A stretch of DNA of 64,000 bases from Ifrita kowaldi. Lineage: Eukaryota; Chordata; Aves; Passeriformes; Cinclosomatidae. The position numbers and the translations under genes are program-made. How positions within the stretch are numbered: position 1 is the first letter of the stretch; every line of letters begins with the position of its first letter. Below the pieces are notes generated by a model. The model ran no database searches. It was not told the origin of the DNA and saw nothing but the letters and a program-made list of their open reading frames with translations. Positions 13,586-25,013 of this stretch are shown in pieces. The stretch spans positions 186,001-250,000 of the forward strand of contig VZRS01005497.1 of NCBI GenBank assembly GCA_013398055.1, in the 5' to 3' direction.

Positions 13586-14149
13586 GTAATTTTACAATCC
13601 TTATTCTGCTTATTTTATACGATTTTCCTTTCCTGAGGCTGTATCTCAAAGCACACATAAGAGACGTGGATTGGTTACTTTTCTGTGTCGATGCCCGGCT
13701 AGGTCCAGCTGTGCATGCGCGGGTGAGCCGCGCTAAGCCTGGGCAGAGAGCAGATCCTGCGCCCCTGTGTTGGTGCGGGGTGTTCAGCATCACCCAGTTT
13801 TACCGGATTCTTTGCTCGCTTTGCTTTGCTTTAGGACTCTTGTTTTTTACCATGATGTTTTATCAGTGACCTGTAAAATGCACGAAACGGTAGAGGGTTC
13901 TAAAAACCCCACAGCAGTAAGCTGAGCAGCGGGTGAGCTGGCGGTATCATTGTAGTGCTGGGAGAGGTGGCCAGGCCAGCCCAGCCTCCCCTCAGTCCAG
14001 AGGCAGGGAAGAAAGCTTATGGACACCTATCAAGTGAGGACAAGTCTTGAAGGTATTCCAAACTCAAGCAGGAAATGTCTGAAATGAAAAAACTTTTCCA
14101 AGAATGGTAGCAGCACAGACTTGGAAACTATTTTAAAGGTAGATGAAGG

Positions 14150-14565
14150 AATTTGAGTGGGATCAAGGTGCTGTACCTGGGTCAATGCAATCCCAGATAT
14201 GAGTACAGACTGGGAGAAGAAGGCATTGAGAGCAACTTTGCAAAGAAGGACTCAGGGGTTATTGTAGATGAAAAGCTGGACATGAGCCAACAGTGTGCAC
14301 TCGCAGCCCAAAAGACTGTCCCCATCTTGGGCTGCATCAAAAACAGGATCGGCAGCAGGTCTAGGAAGGTGATTCTGCCCCTCTATTCTGCCCTTGTGAG
14401 ACCCGCCCCCGTGGAGTGCATCCAGCTCTGGGATCCTCAGCATAGGAAAGATGGGGACCTGATGGACTGGGTCCAGAGGAGGGCCATGAAGATGATCAGG
14501 GGATGGAGCACCTCTGTGAAGACTGGCTGAGAACTGCAGTTATTGAGCATAGGGAAAAGAAGGCT
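14150..14565 (+). mobile_element. CR1 LINE fragment, reverse transcriptase C-terminal part
   Basis: Translates on the plus strand to typical CR1 polymerase C-terminal sequence: KVLYLGQ, VIVDEKLDMS, ILGCIKNRI, VILPLYSALVRP, VQRRAMKMIRG. It sits in the presumed first intron of CASP10 (13586-15488), in the opposite orientation to the copy at 10.9 kb. Both ends are truncated. It is an old retrotransposon remnant, not a host gene. Confidence 0.9.
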
Positions 14566-15513
14566 CCTCTGTGCCCCCACAGGCTATGATATCCTCTTTG
14601 GTTTATGTCCTCCCAGGTGTTTCAAAGGCTTTGGATTCATAGGTTCTGTCCCTACTTTGCTTTCCTGATACTTTTCTTGTGCTTCCTCATGTAGAAACCT
14701 TTGCTTCCAGCTGTTCTAAACAAAAGATTGAAGACCTACCAGCCAGAAGGCACTGAAGCACCTTTTTACCTATGTAACCATCCACAGGCAGAATAGAACT
14801 GCCTCAGCTACACGGGAGAAGCTGGTGTAGTGGAAGGTTGATCAGTCTCTATTAAACCTCAGTAAGATTGAGTTGCTTGTGCAGAGCCTATTTAGAGTGA
14901 GCATTGAGTGCTATTACATTTTAACTGACATTTACTTGTAAGGGAGGCTTATAAGGGTCTTTCTATGCCAAATGTCATATACAACCTGGAAGCAAGATAT
15001 GACTGGGAGTAGATGGATATTCCACAGCTTCAGCTTGGGTAACAGAGGAACACCTCCCTGCTACAGCCAGAGAAGAAGCCCTTGGACTACAGATCAAGGA
15101 ATATGCATGAAGCACTGTGCTGTCTCCATCAGTAGTTGTAATAAGTTACTGCAGGCACTCTTCCCAGTTACCATGGAGAGAAGCAAAGATCTGAATGTGG
15201 AAGATGTTTAAAAGAAAAGGAAAGTCAGACCTCGAGGTCATCCAGCACAGTTTTTTGCTCAGAGCAAAGCTAACTTCAATTATAGACTGGGTTGTTTGGA
15301 GCTTCTGCCAAATCTGGCCTTTTTTGTAGTCTTGTGTTTAGAGAAGGAAGTAAATTTCAAATTTATTTAAAACCTTTATTTATTAAAACGTAATTCAGGG
15401 CTTCCAAGCAGTCATTGGGTAAAATTTTACTAGAAGAATTGCTATATTGAAGATTCAAGTGTTACTGGTGTTTGTTTTCTGCTTTCAGGCAGAGAGACTG
15501 TTGTTGCAGCAAC

Positions 15514-18500
15514 ATGGAGGATGATGTCAGCTTTAAGTTCCATCAGCTGCTTTTGCTTATTAGTGAAAATCTGGTGACTGAAGATGTAGCAGCTTTAAAA
15601 TTTCTCTGTACTGACTTGCTCCACCTCAGAAAACTAGAAGGTGTGAAGTCAGCACTAGACATCTTTGAGCTTCTTATGAGTCAAGAATATCTGAATGCAG
15701 ATGACACTTTCCTACTAGCTGAACTCTTATACAGAATTAAATGTCACTCATTACTCGAGAAACTTGGTTACACCAAGGAGAAAGTACAAGAACGTCTGCA
15801 TGAGAAGGGAAGAGTATCTCCATACAGGTAAGCTTGCAGTGGAATTCATTCCCTCCATTACTGCTATCTATGCCACATTGTTTTCCTTTCCATTTTTAAA
15901 TTCTTAGATTGCCTTTGGTTTTTACACCATCTTCTGTTACACTTTTATCTCACTGGATCTCTGTTACAGGCAGATGCTGTATGAACTGTCAGAGAACATC
16001 ACCAATGAGATGTTGAAGGAAATCATATTCCTCCTGCAAAACCATCTTCCAAAGCGATGGATAACTCTTGTATGTGAGGAGTAAGCCAAATGTGTATATG
16101 GTGGGAAGGGAAGGAAGGGGGGAAATAGGAGGAAAAGTGTGAAGTGTTTGGCAGAATAGAGCTATAATATGCAGCTAGGCTGGTTGTATTCATAGGGATA
16201 GCAAGAAGGAAGATGTTGACAGGTAAGAGTAGAATTTGGTCCCTTGTGCCAAGGTCAGTTACTGACAGTTCACTGTCTAGCATCAGATTATAAAAAGGTG
16301 ACAAATCAAATCTTTGTCCCCCTTGAGCCATATGCAAGGGAGATTCATGTCCATGTGTCAGTGGTACTGTTTCACAGCAGTGAAGCCTTCTTGAGGAGTC
16401 ATTAATATGGTATGCGTGAATCTGTTTAAAAAAGAGCATACCAAATAATAACACAACCAGTGGCTTTCCATGAAACAACATTTCTGCTTTAACAGTGATG
16501 TAAAATTGACTGTTTGGTCCTTGTTGGTAGGGAGCAAAGCAGATAATAATGTGATTGTTTGAGACAGACAGGGCTGAGAGGCGTGGTTTGATTTCTAAGG
16601 AACAATAATTATATTTTACTCTCTCCTTTTGGCTGTCAGTCTGCTTTGGATCTGCTGATTTTATTGGAAAAACAGGGCCTTTTAACTAAAGACAATGTAC
16701 AGATACTGGAGGACGTCTGTGTGACCGTTTCACCTGATCTCCTGGAGACAATAAAGTGCTACAAAAAGGCAAAAGGTGAGAAATTCATAGTCTAGGAGTA
16801 GGTTTGCCAAAATGCAGGAAGCACTAGGTAGGTCTGGGCAACTGAACGTAAGGTCATATGTGTGTATTGCTGAAACAGGAGCTAGAGTGGCATAAATCTG
16901 GCGTAGCAATTCCTAGCTTGCATTATTTCCTAGCTGAACCCATGAAATACAGGCATGTGCTGGAATATCTGAGGCCACATAGAGCAGCCCAGCACATACA
17001 GAACAAGCTGGGAAATTGAAAATCTCTTTATAGTTATGTCATACTTCTCCATTTCCCCATTAATAGTATTGAGATGATGACGACTGTCCTGTAAAAGGCA
17101 CCTATGTGTGCGTATGTGTCTGGTACATGGGCTATGAGCATACAGATGATTTCTGGTTTTATATTAAGAAAATAGGAGATTTATCAGTGATTCAGGAGTC
17201 TTCATAAATACAGTTAATTTCTAAGCTGATTTCCAGATGAAAAATTCATTTGAATGTCTTGGGTAGAATCTATCCGTGTACCATGGATATCTTTGTTCTG
17301 CAATATCAATACAAAGAGAAGCTTTGCCTTTGTCACAAAAATATATATGATAAAAATAACTGGAAAACGTTCAGAATAGATCCATTGAACATGACCATGC
17401 TGTCTTGCATGGAGGAATCATTCCTTTCAATGAAACAGTATTTCAGATACAAAAAGTGATGTATTGTAGCTAAACTCCTTTTTGCTACATTCACAAATAT
17501 TGGATTTATGTTCATAAATATCTATGCTGGGGTTTTTTCTAGATAACAAAGCAGCTAATTTTACGCAAGCCTTCCCTGAGCTAAACCTGGAGCTGCGTGG
17601 AGAATTCAGCAATGTAGAAAATGAATCTAAGGTTTGAGACAATCTCTTCAATCCTTTTTGAATACCTAGAGATGTGAGGTCTTCATCCTCTCTCGAATGA
17701 CATTTATCATGCAAGGACATGTGAGATATCTGTATGTCTCATAAAGTTTCTTGACTTGACTGATAAACTGGCATGTTTCAAAGAATATTTTAACCTTGGA
17801 GGCTAGAAATTTAGCAATACTGAAAGGTGTGTTGTAGGCAAAATGGGCATACTACCTTTGAAGTCACTCACACACCAGTGCATGTGCAATTCCTGATAAA
17901 GGCAAACCAGTTTGCATTTGTCTACGTTGTGCATTTTGGAGATGGCAGTAGAATGTGCAAGACAGAGATGAAATGGAGCTTCACAGTTCTCACTTTTTGA
18001 ATTTGGCTTAGAAAAGGCCTCAGGGCATCTTGAAATTAGAAGTGATAAGGGGTAGCATGCAAAGCCCTTGTTAGAAGGATTAAAAGGAGGCAAGAGATTT
18101 TGGTAAGATATTGCAGAGGTCTTGGTACATGAGAAGAGATCTCTTTTGTGACATCCCTCCTTAGGAGCCTTATGTGCACTCTTCACCACAGTAGTGTAAC
18201 CACTGAATTCTCCCTCTGGCCTTTTCTTTGTGACGACCATGGATATTGAAGGAACAAGTTGCTCCATTTGTTTATAGCTATTTAATTCCTTGAAGTTCTG
18301 TGCTATAACATCTTTTCATCACCTGATGTTTGGACTGCTGTAGCAAAGCCATTGAAGGAACTTGGAGCACTGCCTTCATTTTGTTCTACTAAAATGCACA
18401 AAAGGAGGTGTGTATTGCTCTCTAGTGAGCAGGGAGGGTCTGCAGTGGATGGAGTTTTTTATTTCAACCCACGGTTGGATTCAAATACATGGCACTTGAA

Positions 18501-21114
18501 GTCTTGGTACTTTTCAGCTTTAAAAATGTTCTTTTTTTAACAGTGGGAGGTAATTTTAAGTCTTAGCAAAAAAACTGGAAGTGTGGTAGGTTTATGCACT
18601 TCTGAGATTTCTGTTCTGCTTGCATCCTTTTCCCGTGGATTAGTATGAATCACCTGCTTCAGGTATTCATTACTGTTCTCAAAAAAACCTAACTCAGATG
18701 TCTAACATCCTGTAGTTCCACTGTGAACCCTCTGCCATGAAGCTAAAATATTGTTTTGACATTGGAAACAGCTGGGGACTTCTGTCCCATCACAAACTCA
18801 GATTGCAGAGTTTGGCTGCTGAATCCTGCCTTTTGCATACAGATGAGAACCCAGATGCTAAACCCTTCTACAGTTTGATAGGATGGTAACAGCGTGCTTG
18901 GAGTTCCACTGATGTTTTTTCACACCAGGAGGCACCACTGAGTTCCAGATGTTCAAAAATAGCCCACAGTCTTAGGTGCCTCTTAACTCCTGGATGCCAA
19001 TTTTGAGGCATGTTAAGGAAATATGAGTAAGTTGAATAAATTTGTTGAAACTGTAAGCTTTTTTTCTTCTCCTTTCCACAGAATATGACAAGTTACAAAA
19101 TGGATGGACCACACAGAGGATTTTGTCTCATTATTAATAATGTTAACTTCAATAGTTCTCAGAGGAAGGGTTCTTGCAAAGATGCTGGTAAGTTACTGAA
19201 GTGAGATTTTTGGAGGATGAGTCTCTCTGTTTCCCCAGGTGAGTTGATTATGTAGTATTGCTCTGTATTTTATTGTGTACGGTTAGTTAATATTCTAAAA
19301 GAGTAGTATGTTTGATATGTGTTAAATTGTTATTTGTGTATCCTAGGGGAGGAAAGGTTAAAGGACAAGTAACCACTGGGTTTTTCAGTTTGATCATTCT
19401 TGAATAATTTTAAGAATCTCTTTTTACTTATCCTTTATCTACAGCTATAGTAAAGAACTAAAACTAAACTAAATTAAACCATCATTCTACCTAATATAAT
19501 GCAAAATTTCATAATCAAGCAACTCTGTGCATACTTCTTACTTTGTTCTGTTTTCTCTATTTATCTCTTATGTATGGAACTCTTAGTAGTCAAAACTGCA
19601 ACTGGAAAATAATGATGTGAGGAAGTTTTTGAAAGATCTTATCTGAAACTGGGGGAAGGGCAAATTCTTCGTGTTTTCAAGTGTCATTTGTGTGCTCACT
19701 TACAGTGACAATGTATACACTATTTTCTGAAACTTTTCTAGAAGAACCCAGGAACTGTGTTTGAGCTGATGCCATCTTTTTTTATTCCCGTTAACCTTTA
19801 GTTGGTACTAGTATGAGGATAAATCTGCAGAAGTGTCAGGGTGTAAGGTCTTTCCCCCTCCAAGATTAGCTTGCATGGTGACTTCATAAAATGTTTTTCT
19901 CTTGCCTTAAATTTTCCTTTTATCTTTCATTTATTTACAGAGCAACTGGAGAGAGTATTCACATGGCTTGGTCTGGATGTGAGGACTTACACAGATCTGA
20001 CGTCTGAGGATATTAGAAGTCTCATGCAAACTTGGCAGCATTTACAAGATCACAAAGACAGGAACTGTTTTGTGTGTTGTATTCTATCTCATGGAAAGTC
20101 AGGAGCAATCTATGGGACAGATGAGAAACTTGTATTAATACGCACCCTTATGTCCCACTTCACTGCCAAACAATGTCCCCAGCTGGCTGCAAAACCCAAA
20201 CTCTTCTTTATCCAAGCATGCCAGGGTAACAAAATACAGCGTCCTGTCTATGTTGATACTGACGCACAAACTCCTGACCTGTCTTCCATGCAAGAGAGCC
20301 TTCCTCTTTTTGAAAGTATTCCTGAAGAGGCTGATTTCCTCCTAAGCATGGCCACAGTTGATGGTTATGTCTCTTTCCGGCACATTGAAGAGGGTACTTG
20401 GTATATTCAGGCCCTCTGCAGCAAGCTACAGTTGTTGGTACCAAGGTAAATACTTGGCTTAGTGCTCTGATTAAATTTTTCTTCTCCCAAGGCAGTTCAT
20501 CTAGGAACACCCACCCATGTTCTAAGGTGGACGGCATTAGTTAAACTGATGATTTTACACTGATAAACTTACATTAACGCTTGCTAGTACTGTACATGTA
20601 ATCTGAAGAATGTGAAGTTTATTGTGAAAAAACACTCAAGACCTCACATCTATAATCTTTAGGCAGTGCAGTTTCTTGAGTGGATATAGGTAAAAATATT
20701 TTATTCCACTTTTCCACTTTTTTTTTAATTGGTTGAATTAAGCAAGACAGGGCAAGAAAAGGTCTTATGTTTTTAATATGACAAATGAGGACGAGAAATT
20801 TTGAGAAAAGGATGTGTTTTCTTTTTTGTGTTTTAAATGTTCATATTGTATCTTCTAGCTGGTCAGGGAGATGTTAAGTGGATTGCCATCTGCTCACTAA
20901 TAAGTAATTTTTTTTTGTTTTTTGCTCTCCTTTTGGCTGTAGGGGTGAAGACGTTTTGTCAATTCTTACACAAGTTAACGAAGATGTGGCCAAACGTGTT
21001 AGCCCTTCAGGGACAAAGAAGCAAATGCCCCAACCAGCATATACCTTAATAGGAAAAGTTATATTCCCAATACCTACAGCCCCTCCTCCTTCAGAGCAAC
21101 ATCAAGGCTTTTAA
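15514..21114 (+). CDS. CASP10: CASP10, initiator caspase, seven coding exons
   Basis: Initiator cysteine protease of the death-receptor pathway. Coding exons: 15514-15827 (DED1), 15970-16069 and 16640-16775 (DED2), 17543-17631 (linker), 19082-19187, 19941-20445 and 20943-21114 (caspase domain; stop 21112-21114). Total 473 aa, close to human caspase-10. The start is the first ATG after the acceptor at 15488, giving MEDDVSFKF. By my count catalytic His is about residue 299 (LSHGKSG) and Cys about 342 (QACQG). The S1 arginines are present in QRKGS and SFRH. A plausible processing Asp lies in VDTD, between large and small subunits. Position next to CFLAR and the wording HRGFCLI, RHIEEGTWYIQ and PKLFFIQACQG favour CASP10 over CASP8. 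DED1 lacks a clear RxDL motif, as in human CASP10. Confidence 0.95.
19941..20445 (+). CDS. CASP10: CASP10 catalytic exon
   Basis: 505-nt exon (phase 1 in, phase 2 out) carrying the catalytic His (SHG), the QACQG active-site pentapeptide, the inter-subunit linker with candidate cleavage Asp residues, and the first part of the small subunit up to LLVPR. The homologous exon is 490 nt in CASP18 and 502 nt in CASP8, with the same phases. Confidence 0.95.
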
Positions 21115-21604
21115 AATGCATCATTTTATCATCTCATTTAAATGCAGTCCATCACCCTACCTGTTTTAAGACAGTTACCCAAAACCCCGAGGATCTGTTA
21201 GCTTAGATGCAAGGCCTCATAATTTTTTTGTCAAACAAACTGTGAAACTGGAGGAGATACAATTCAAACAATCCATGTGCCAGCTACTTACATCATCTAA
21301 ATATTCAGAGTTATCAGTGTTGGAAGACACGCTTGTGTCATGTTAAACATTTCTGTACCTGCACAGGCTGCAGATACAAAAGGTTTTTTCTGGCAGCATT
21401 GGGGTTACATGTAAGCTTTCCTACCTAAACCAGGATTGTTAATGATCTGGTTTAGTCTCATCATGTTTTATTTTGCAGGCTACCAATTTTAAATCGTGTT
21501 TCTAAATCCACTAGCTATGTTCATAGAGAGAAAAAAGTGGGAATGAAGAGACAAAACCTTACGTAGTAAGTGGAAAAGAATTTCTTTCATCTTTAATCAA
21601 ACTT

Positions 21605-21610
21605 AATAAA
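21605..21610 (+). terminator. CASP10: Likely CASP10 poly(A) signal
   Basis: AATAAA about 490 nt after the CASP10 stop codon, giving a short 3' UTR of about 0.5 kb. Confidence 0.5.
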
Positions 21611-23521
21611 GAACCAGTTACAAACTGAAATCAGCAATTTTTTCCACAGTGCACACTGATACCCTCAAATGGCTAACATAAACTTCATGTACAACAAAAT
21701 TTTCCAAAACTGAGTAAAGCCAAAGTGCTGCCTATTATTTTCCTCTCTGAAACCTTGTGAACTTTTATTTCCCCATCACTTCTGAGAAAATTTAGAATAG
21801 AAGATTTGCATGCTATGACATACAGCAGTCATATTAACTTTGTTAAGGATTACATTTTTTAATTGTCGTTTGTTGGTTTAGGATCTAAAATACAGCCATT
21901 TGAGAAACAAGGCTCCTACTGACTAAGCTGCTAACAGGATTTTGTGAGTTAACTGAAATAACGCTGTGTTGTTTTGTTACGAGCATTCGTTATGTATGCC
22001 TGTGTCTTTCCTGTTTGTTACTGCATTAAATTCATACATTTTAAGAGCTTGGTGAGATAAAAATTATGTATTGGGGTAAGGCTTATCCTTGTTTCTGACT
22101 GATTCCTGCACTTTGTTCGGCTGCATGAATCAGCGAGGTTTTAACTGCTTCAGGATTTAAGCTGAAGTGAAACTTTATCAAACCACTCACTGTTACATAT
22201 GATTAGTCATACCTTAAGGGGAAGATTTGAGAGACTACTGTCTAGTGCTATTGGGTGCAATTTCTAGCTTGCACTATTTTTGGGAGGGGAGTTTTGCATC
22301 ATACAGAGCATTGAAATGCAGCCAGTTTTCCAAAACATAATGGTCCCTTTATGATAATGAAGTGGTATTTGTGTGACCCATTGCATTTTAAGTCTTCTGT
22401 GTTAGCATGGCTGCCACTTGTAACTTGAAGTTACATTTATGCCACAGATAAGAAAAATGTTTTGTCCTTTAGTGGAATATATAACATTGGATGAAATTGT
22501 GATGTTTCTGGCTTGCAGTTACTGTTCAAACTTGATGCACTCATTTTACATGTTTAAGAAACAAATTATTATTTTATCAGTATGGAGTAGTCATTGACCT
22601 TGTTTTGCAGGATCTTGTTTTCATTTTTAGTTTGGTAGACAGGGAATGTCATTGTGCTATCTCGCTTTCTCTGTAGAAACTTCTGCCTGGGTAATCTCCA
22701 GTTAAATCATAGGTAGGTAAAGGCAGTCAGAAAGAGTCTGAGCTGACTTCTGCCTTGAGTTTTCTAGGGGGGAAGGATCCACACTTGTGAAGTGTGAAAA
22801 ACTGCTAAAGTCTCCGTTGCTCATAAGAAGTTTGTTTAAACAAAGTTTCCACTACTCTAATTTAGCCTATTCAGCGTGAATGTTTCACTTGTGTGTGTTG
22901 AGGGCTGTGTTTATGTGGCTGCACACTGTAATACCTGGGTGCATGCAGTGGGACTTGGCAGCACAAGCCCAAAGGCAGGGCAGGTTTAGCACTGGAACTG
23001 CAGCTGCCATCCAGCCAGTTGGGCATTTCTATGTGATCTCTATTGTGAGGTGGAAGTTTGAAACTCTTGGGGAGAGTGGGTCGGTGTTGTGCAGCTTAAA
23101 TATTCATCACTCTTTGCTGTCCACACAGTACACCTTCCGTGTAACTCCAGTGACACAGAGCTGTGCCAGAAGGAAACCAGTGTCAAACAAACAAACAAAC
23201 ACACACAAACGTGGTTGGTTGCTGTTGAGGCTTACTGATAGCATACCGACACATGCACGTGTGTGCGCTCTCCACCTACAGAATTAAGGAAGGGCTGTAT
23301 CTTGTGCAGCCTCTATATAGACAGACTTAAGTGGAACTAGTGTAAAAAGAGCCTTCTGTGGAAGTTGGTATCTTGGTAAGGTCATGATCTTAAAGTGGAA
23401 ACCACGTTTCTAGTATCCTGTCCCTCCTGTCATTTTTTGCGCAGGAGCTGTGTATCCCGCCTTGTGCCACTGCAGGCCACAGTCACGACAGTTGCTGCTG
23501 AGCAGGCAGGAGCCTCAGCAG

Positions 23522-23717
23522 TTTCACTTCCTCAAGATCACCCCTTCTACGGAGATGAATTTCTGGCAGGCTGTACAAGGAAAAGATTGGGTCAGTGAAA
23601 CAGTTCTGGGGGAAACCAGAGTGCAGGGGAGCCGAGGGAAATTAGGGAGACTAATTTAACAAAAGGACAGGAACATTTCCAGGAAGGGCGAGAGAGGAAG
23701 AAATCAAAAGTGAAACT
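23522..23717 (+). promoter_or_regulatory. Cluster of IRF/STAT-type motifs upstream of CASP18
   Basis: Three good matches to immune-response sites lie within 200 bp: TTTCACTTCC (23522-23531), the reverse complement of the ETS/IRF composite GGAANNGAAA; TTCCAGGAA (23677-23685), a GAS palindrome of the TTCNNNGAA class; and AAAAGTGAAACT (23706-23717), close to an ISRE. The motifs are seen directly. Function as an enhancer for CASP18 (or CASP10) is inferred from location. Confidence 0.4.
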
Positions 23718-24238
23718 AATAGTGCCAAAAGGGGTGGTCCTTCAAACTGCTGTATGAGAGGAGAAGCCATTATCTATTTGTCACAGCGCATATCACAGCA
23801 TGCTGGCTCTTTCAGACTGCTACTGAAGTCTTGGTTCAGGTAAAACACAGAAGAAATGAGAGAGGGAAACAGATGCTGGGACTTAGAATGACATGGAGAC
23901 AAACATTTTGGACCTGAAGATGAAAGAGTACTTGGGGCGTTCCTCTGTGCTGCTCCCAGCCTCTGGATGATGACACAATTCCTGCCGCTGAAACAACGTT
24001 TTCTGATCTGCTACGAGAGTGTGCCTTTTGGAAGGAATCTGTACGCCTCATTCTATCAAAGGGTATGTTATAATTTTGAGTTTGTAAAGATAGATAGGTT
24101 GAAATCAATAAATGGCTGTTTTCATTGCAAAATCTTAACAATTTTGGCTCTCCTAACTCTCTCTTCATAATGCTGCCTTGAGAGTCTTCCGAGAGTCTGG
24201 CAGCCATACTGAGCGCTGTTCTGTTTCCTGCCGCGTGG

Positions 24239-24308
24239 AAGATGGCGACTTGCATGCTGGGAACCTTTTATCAAAGGCTGAGTTCTTTACTTTAAAGAGA
24301 GTGAAGAG
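24239..24308 (+). promoter_or_regulatory. YY1-type motif with possible non-coding exon
   Basis: AAGATGGCGA at 24239-24248 matches the strong YY1 core often found just downstream of vertebrate start sites. It is followed by a plausible donor (GAAGAG|GTAAAA, exon end 24308). It could be an alternative CASP18 first exon. There is no coding evidence and the link is speculative. Confidence 0.25.
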
Positions 24309-24868
24309 GTAAAAAGTTAATTATTGTTCAAATTCTCCTCTAAATGGTGAAGTGTTACATAAATAATTTCAGAAGAATGTTTAGTTGTTGAGTTCCCTGT
24401 ATTTCTTGAGTGCTGCTACTGAATTTGGTGCTAATAGTTGACTTGTTTTAATTTAAGAAATATCTTCCTGTTAAAAATAAGCTAGGGCGAGTTGGGGAGG
24501 GACTTTGGAGAAAGGGGGTAAGTCATGGCAGATCTGGTGACACAGCAGGACAGTGGGACTGAGATATTTTAAATGAAAAGACATAATTGATTCAGCCATC
24601 TCGCACTGTCCTTTAATTAGGATTTGTGTATGAGAGCAAAAGAGCTGAGCTGTGCTCTTTGCTAGAAAGCACTAGGTATGCTGCTTAGTGTGTTGCCTTA
24701 AAAGCAGAACCTGATTACTTTCATGGCTTGTTCACCACTTTTTTCTCACAAGTTCTGTAATAATCAGTTCCCTGAAAATGGAAGTGTGAGGTAGAGATCT
24801 CCTGCTTTATTAACATTTTATTCCATTGTAACACACTTTCCTGTAAGTCATGTGACAATACCATATCA

Positions 24869-24960
24869 TATAAAAAGGAGTACTTTTCCTGGAACTTTAG
24901 AGACTGGCTGTCTCACTTTTTTCAGAGTTGTTCCGGGACTCCTCCAGCCTGTCCTCCCAT
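24869..24960 (+). promoter_or_regulatory. CASP18: TATA-box promoter and candidate CASP18 non-coding first exon
   Basis: TATAAAAA at 24869-24876 is followed about 30 nt later by a stretch ending at a perfect GTAAGT donor (exon end 24960, intron from 24961). The first downstream acceptor with a CASP18 start codon is at 27293, so an exon of about 24900-24960 spliced to 27294 would make a short 5' leader. TATA box and donor are visible; transcription here is inferred. Confidence 0.4.
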
Positions 24961-24976
24961 GTAAGTGATGTAAAAC

Positions 24977-24977
<1 letters not shown>

Positions 24978-25010
<33 letters not shown>
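24978..25010. repeat. (ATT)11 microsatellite
   Basis: Eleven uninterrupted ATT units just downstream of the candidate CASP18 first-exon donor, so inside the presumed first intron. Likely length-polymorphic. Confidence 0.95.

Positions 25011-25013
<3 letters not shown>

Larger units (their letters stand above)
21630..24860. other. CASP10-CASP18 intergenic region, upstream part
   Basis: No coding exon recognised. It holds a short AAAC-type simple repeat near 23187, an ISRE-like GAAGTGAAACTT at 22164-22175, the interferon-type motif cluster at 23522-23717, and a locally CpG-containing stretch at 24185-24260 with a YY1-type motif. The rest is ordinary AT-rich DNA. Confidence 0.6.

Noticed and set aside
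17803..18267. 154-residue minus-strand frame in a CASP10 intron
   Set aside because: No homology recognised; not conserved-looking composition.
22831..22844. 14-bp palindrome TTTGTTTAAACAAA
   Set aside because: A/T-rich palindromes of this length are expected by chance; resembles a forkhead site but nothing else supports it.
24978..25010. ATT array considered as a CRISPR-like or satellite array
   Set aside because: Simple trinucleotide microsatellite with no spacers.
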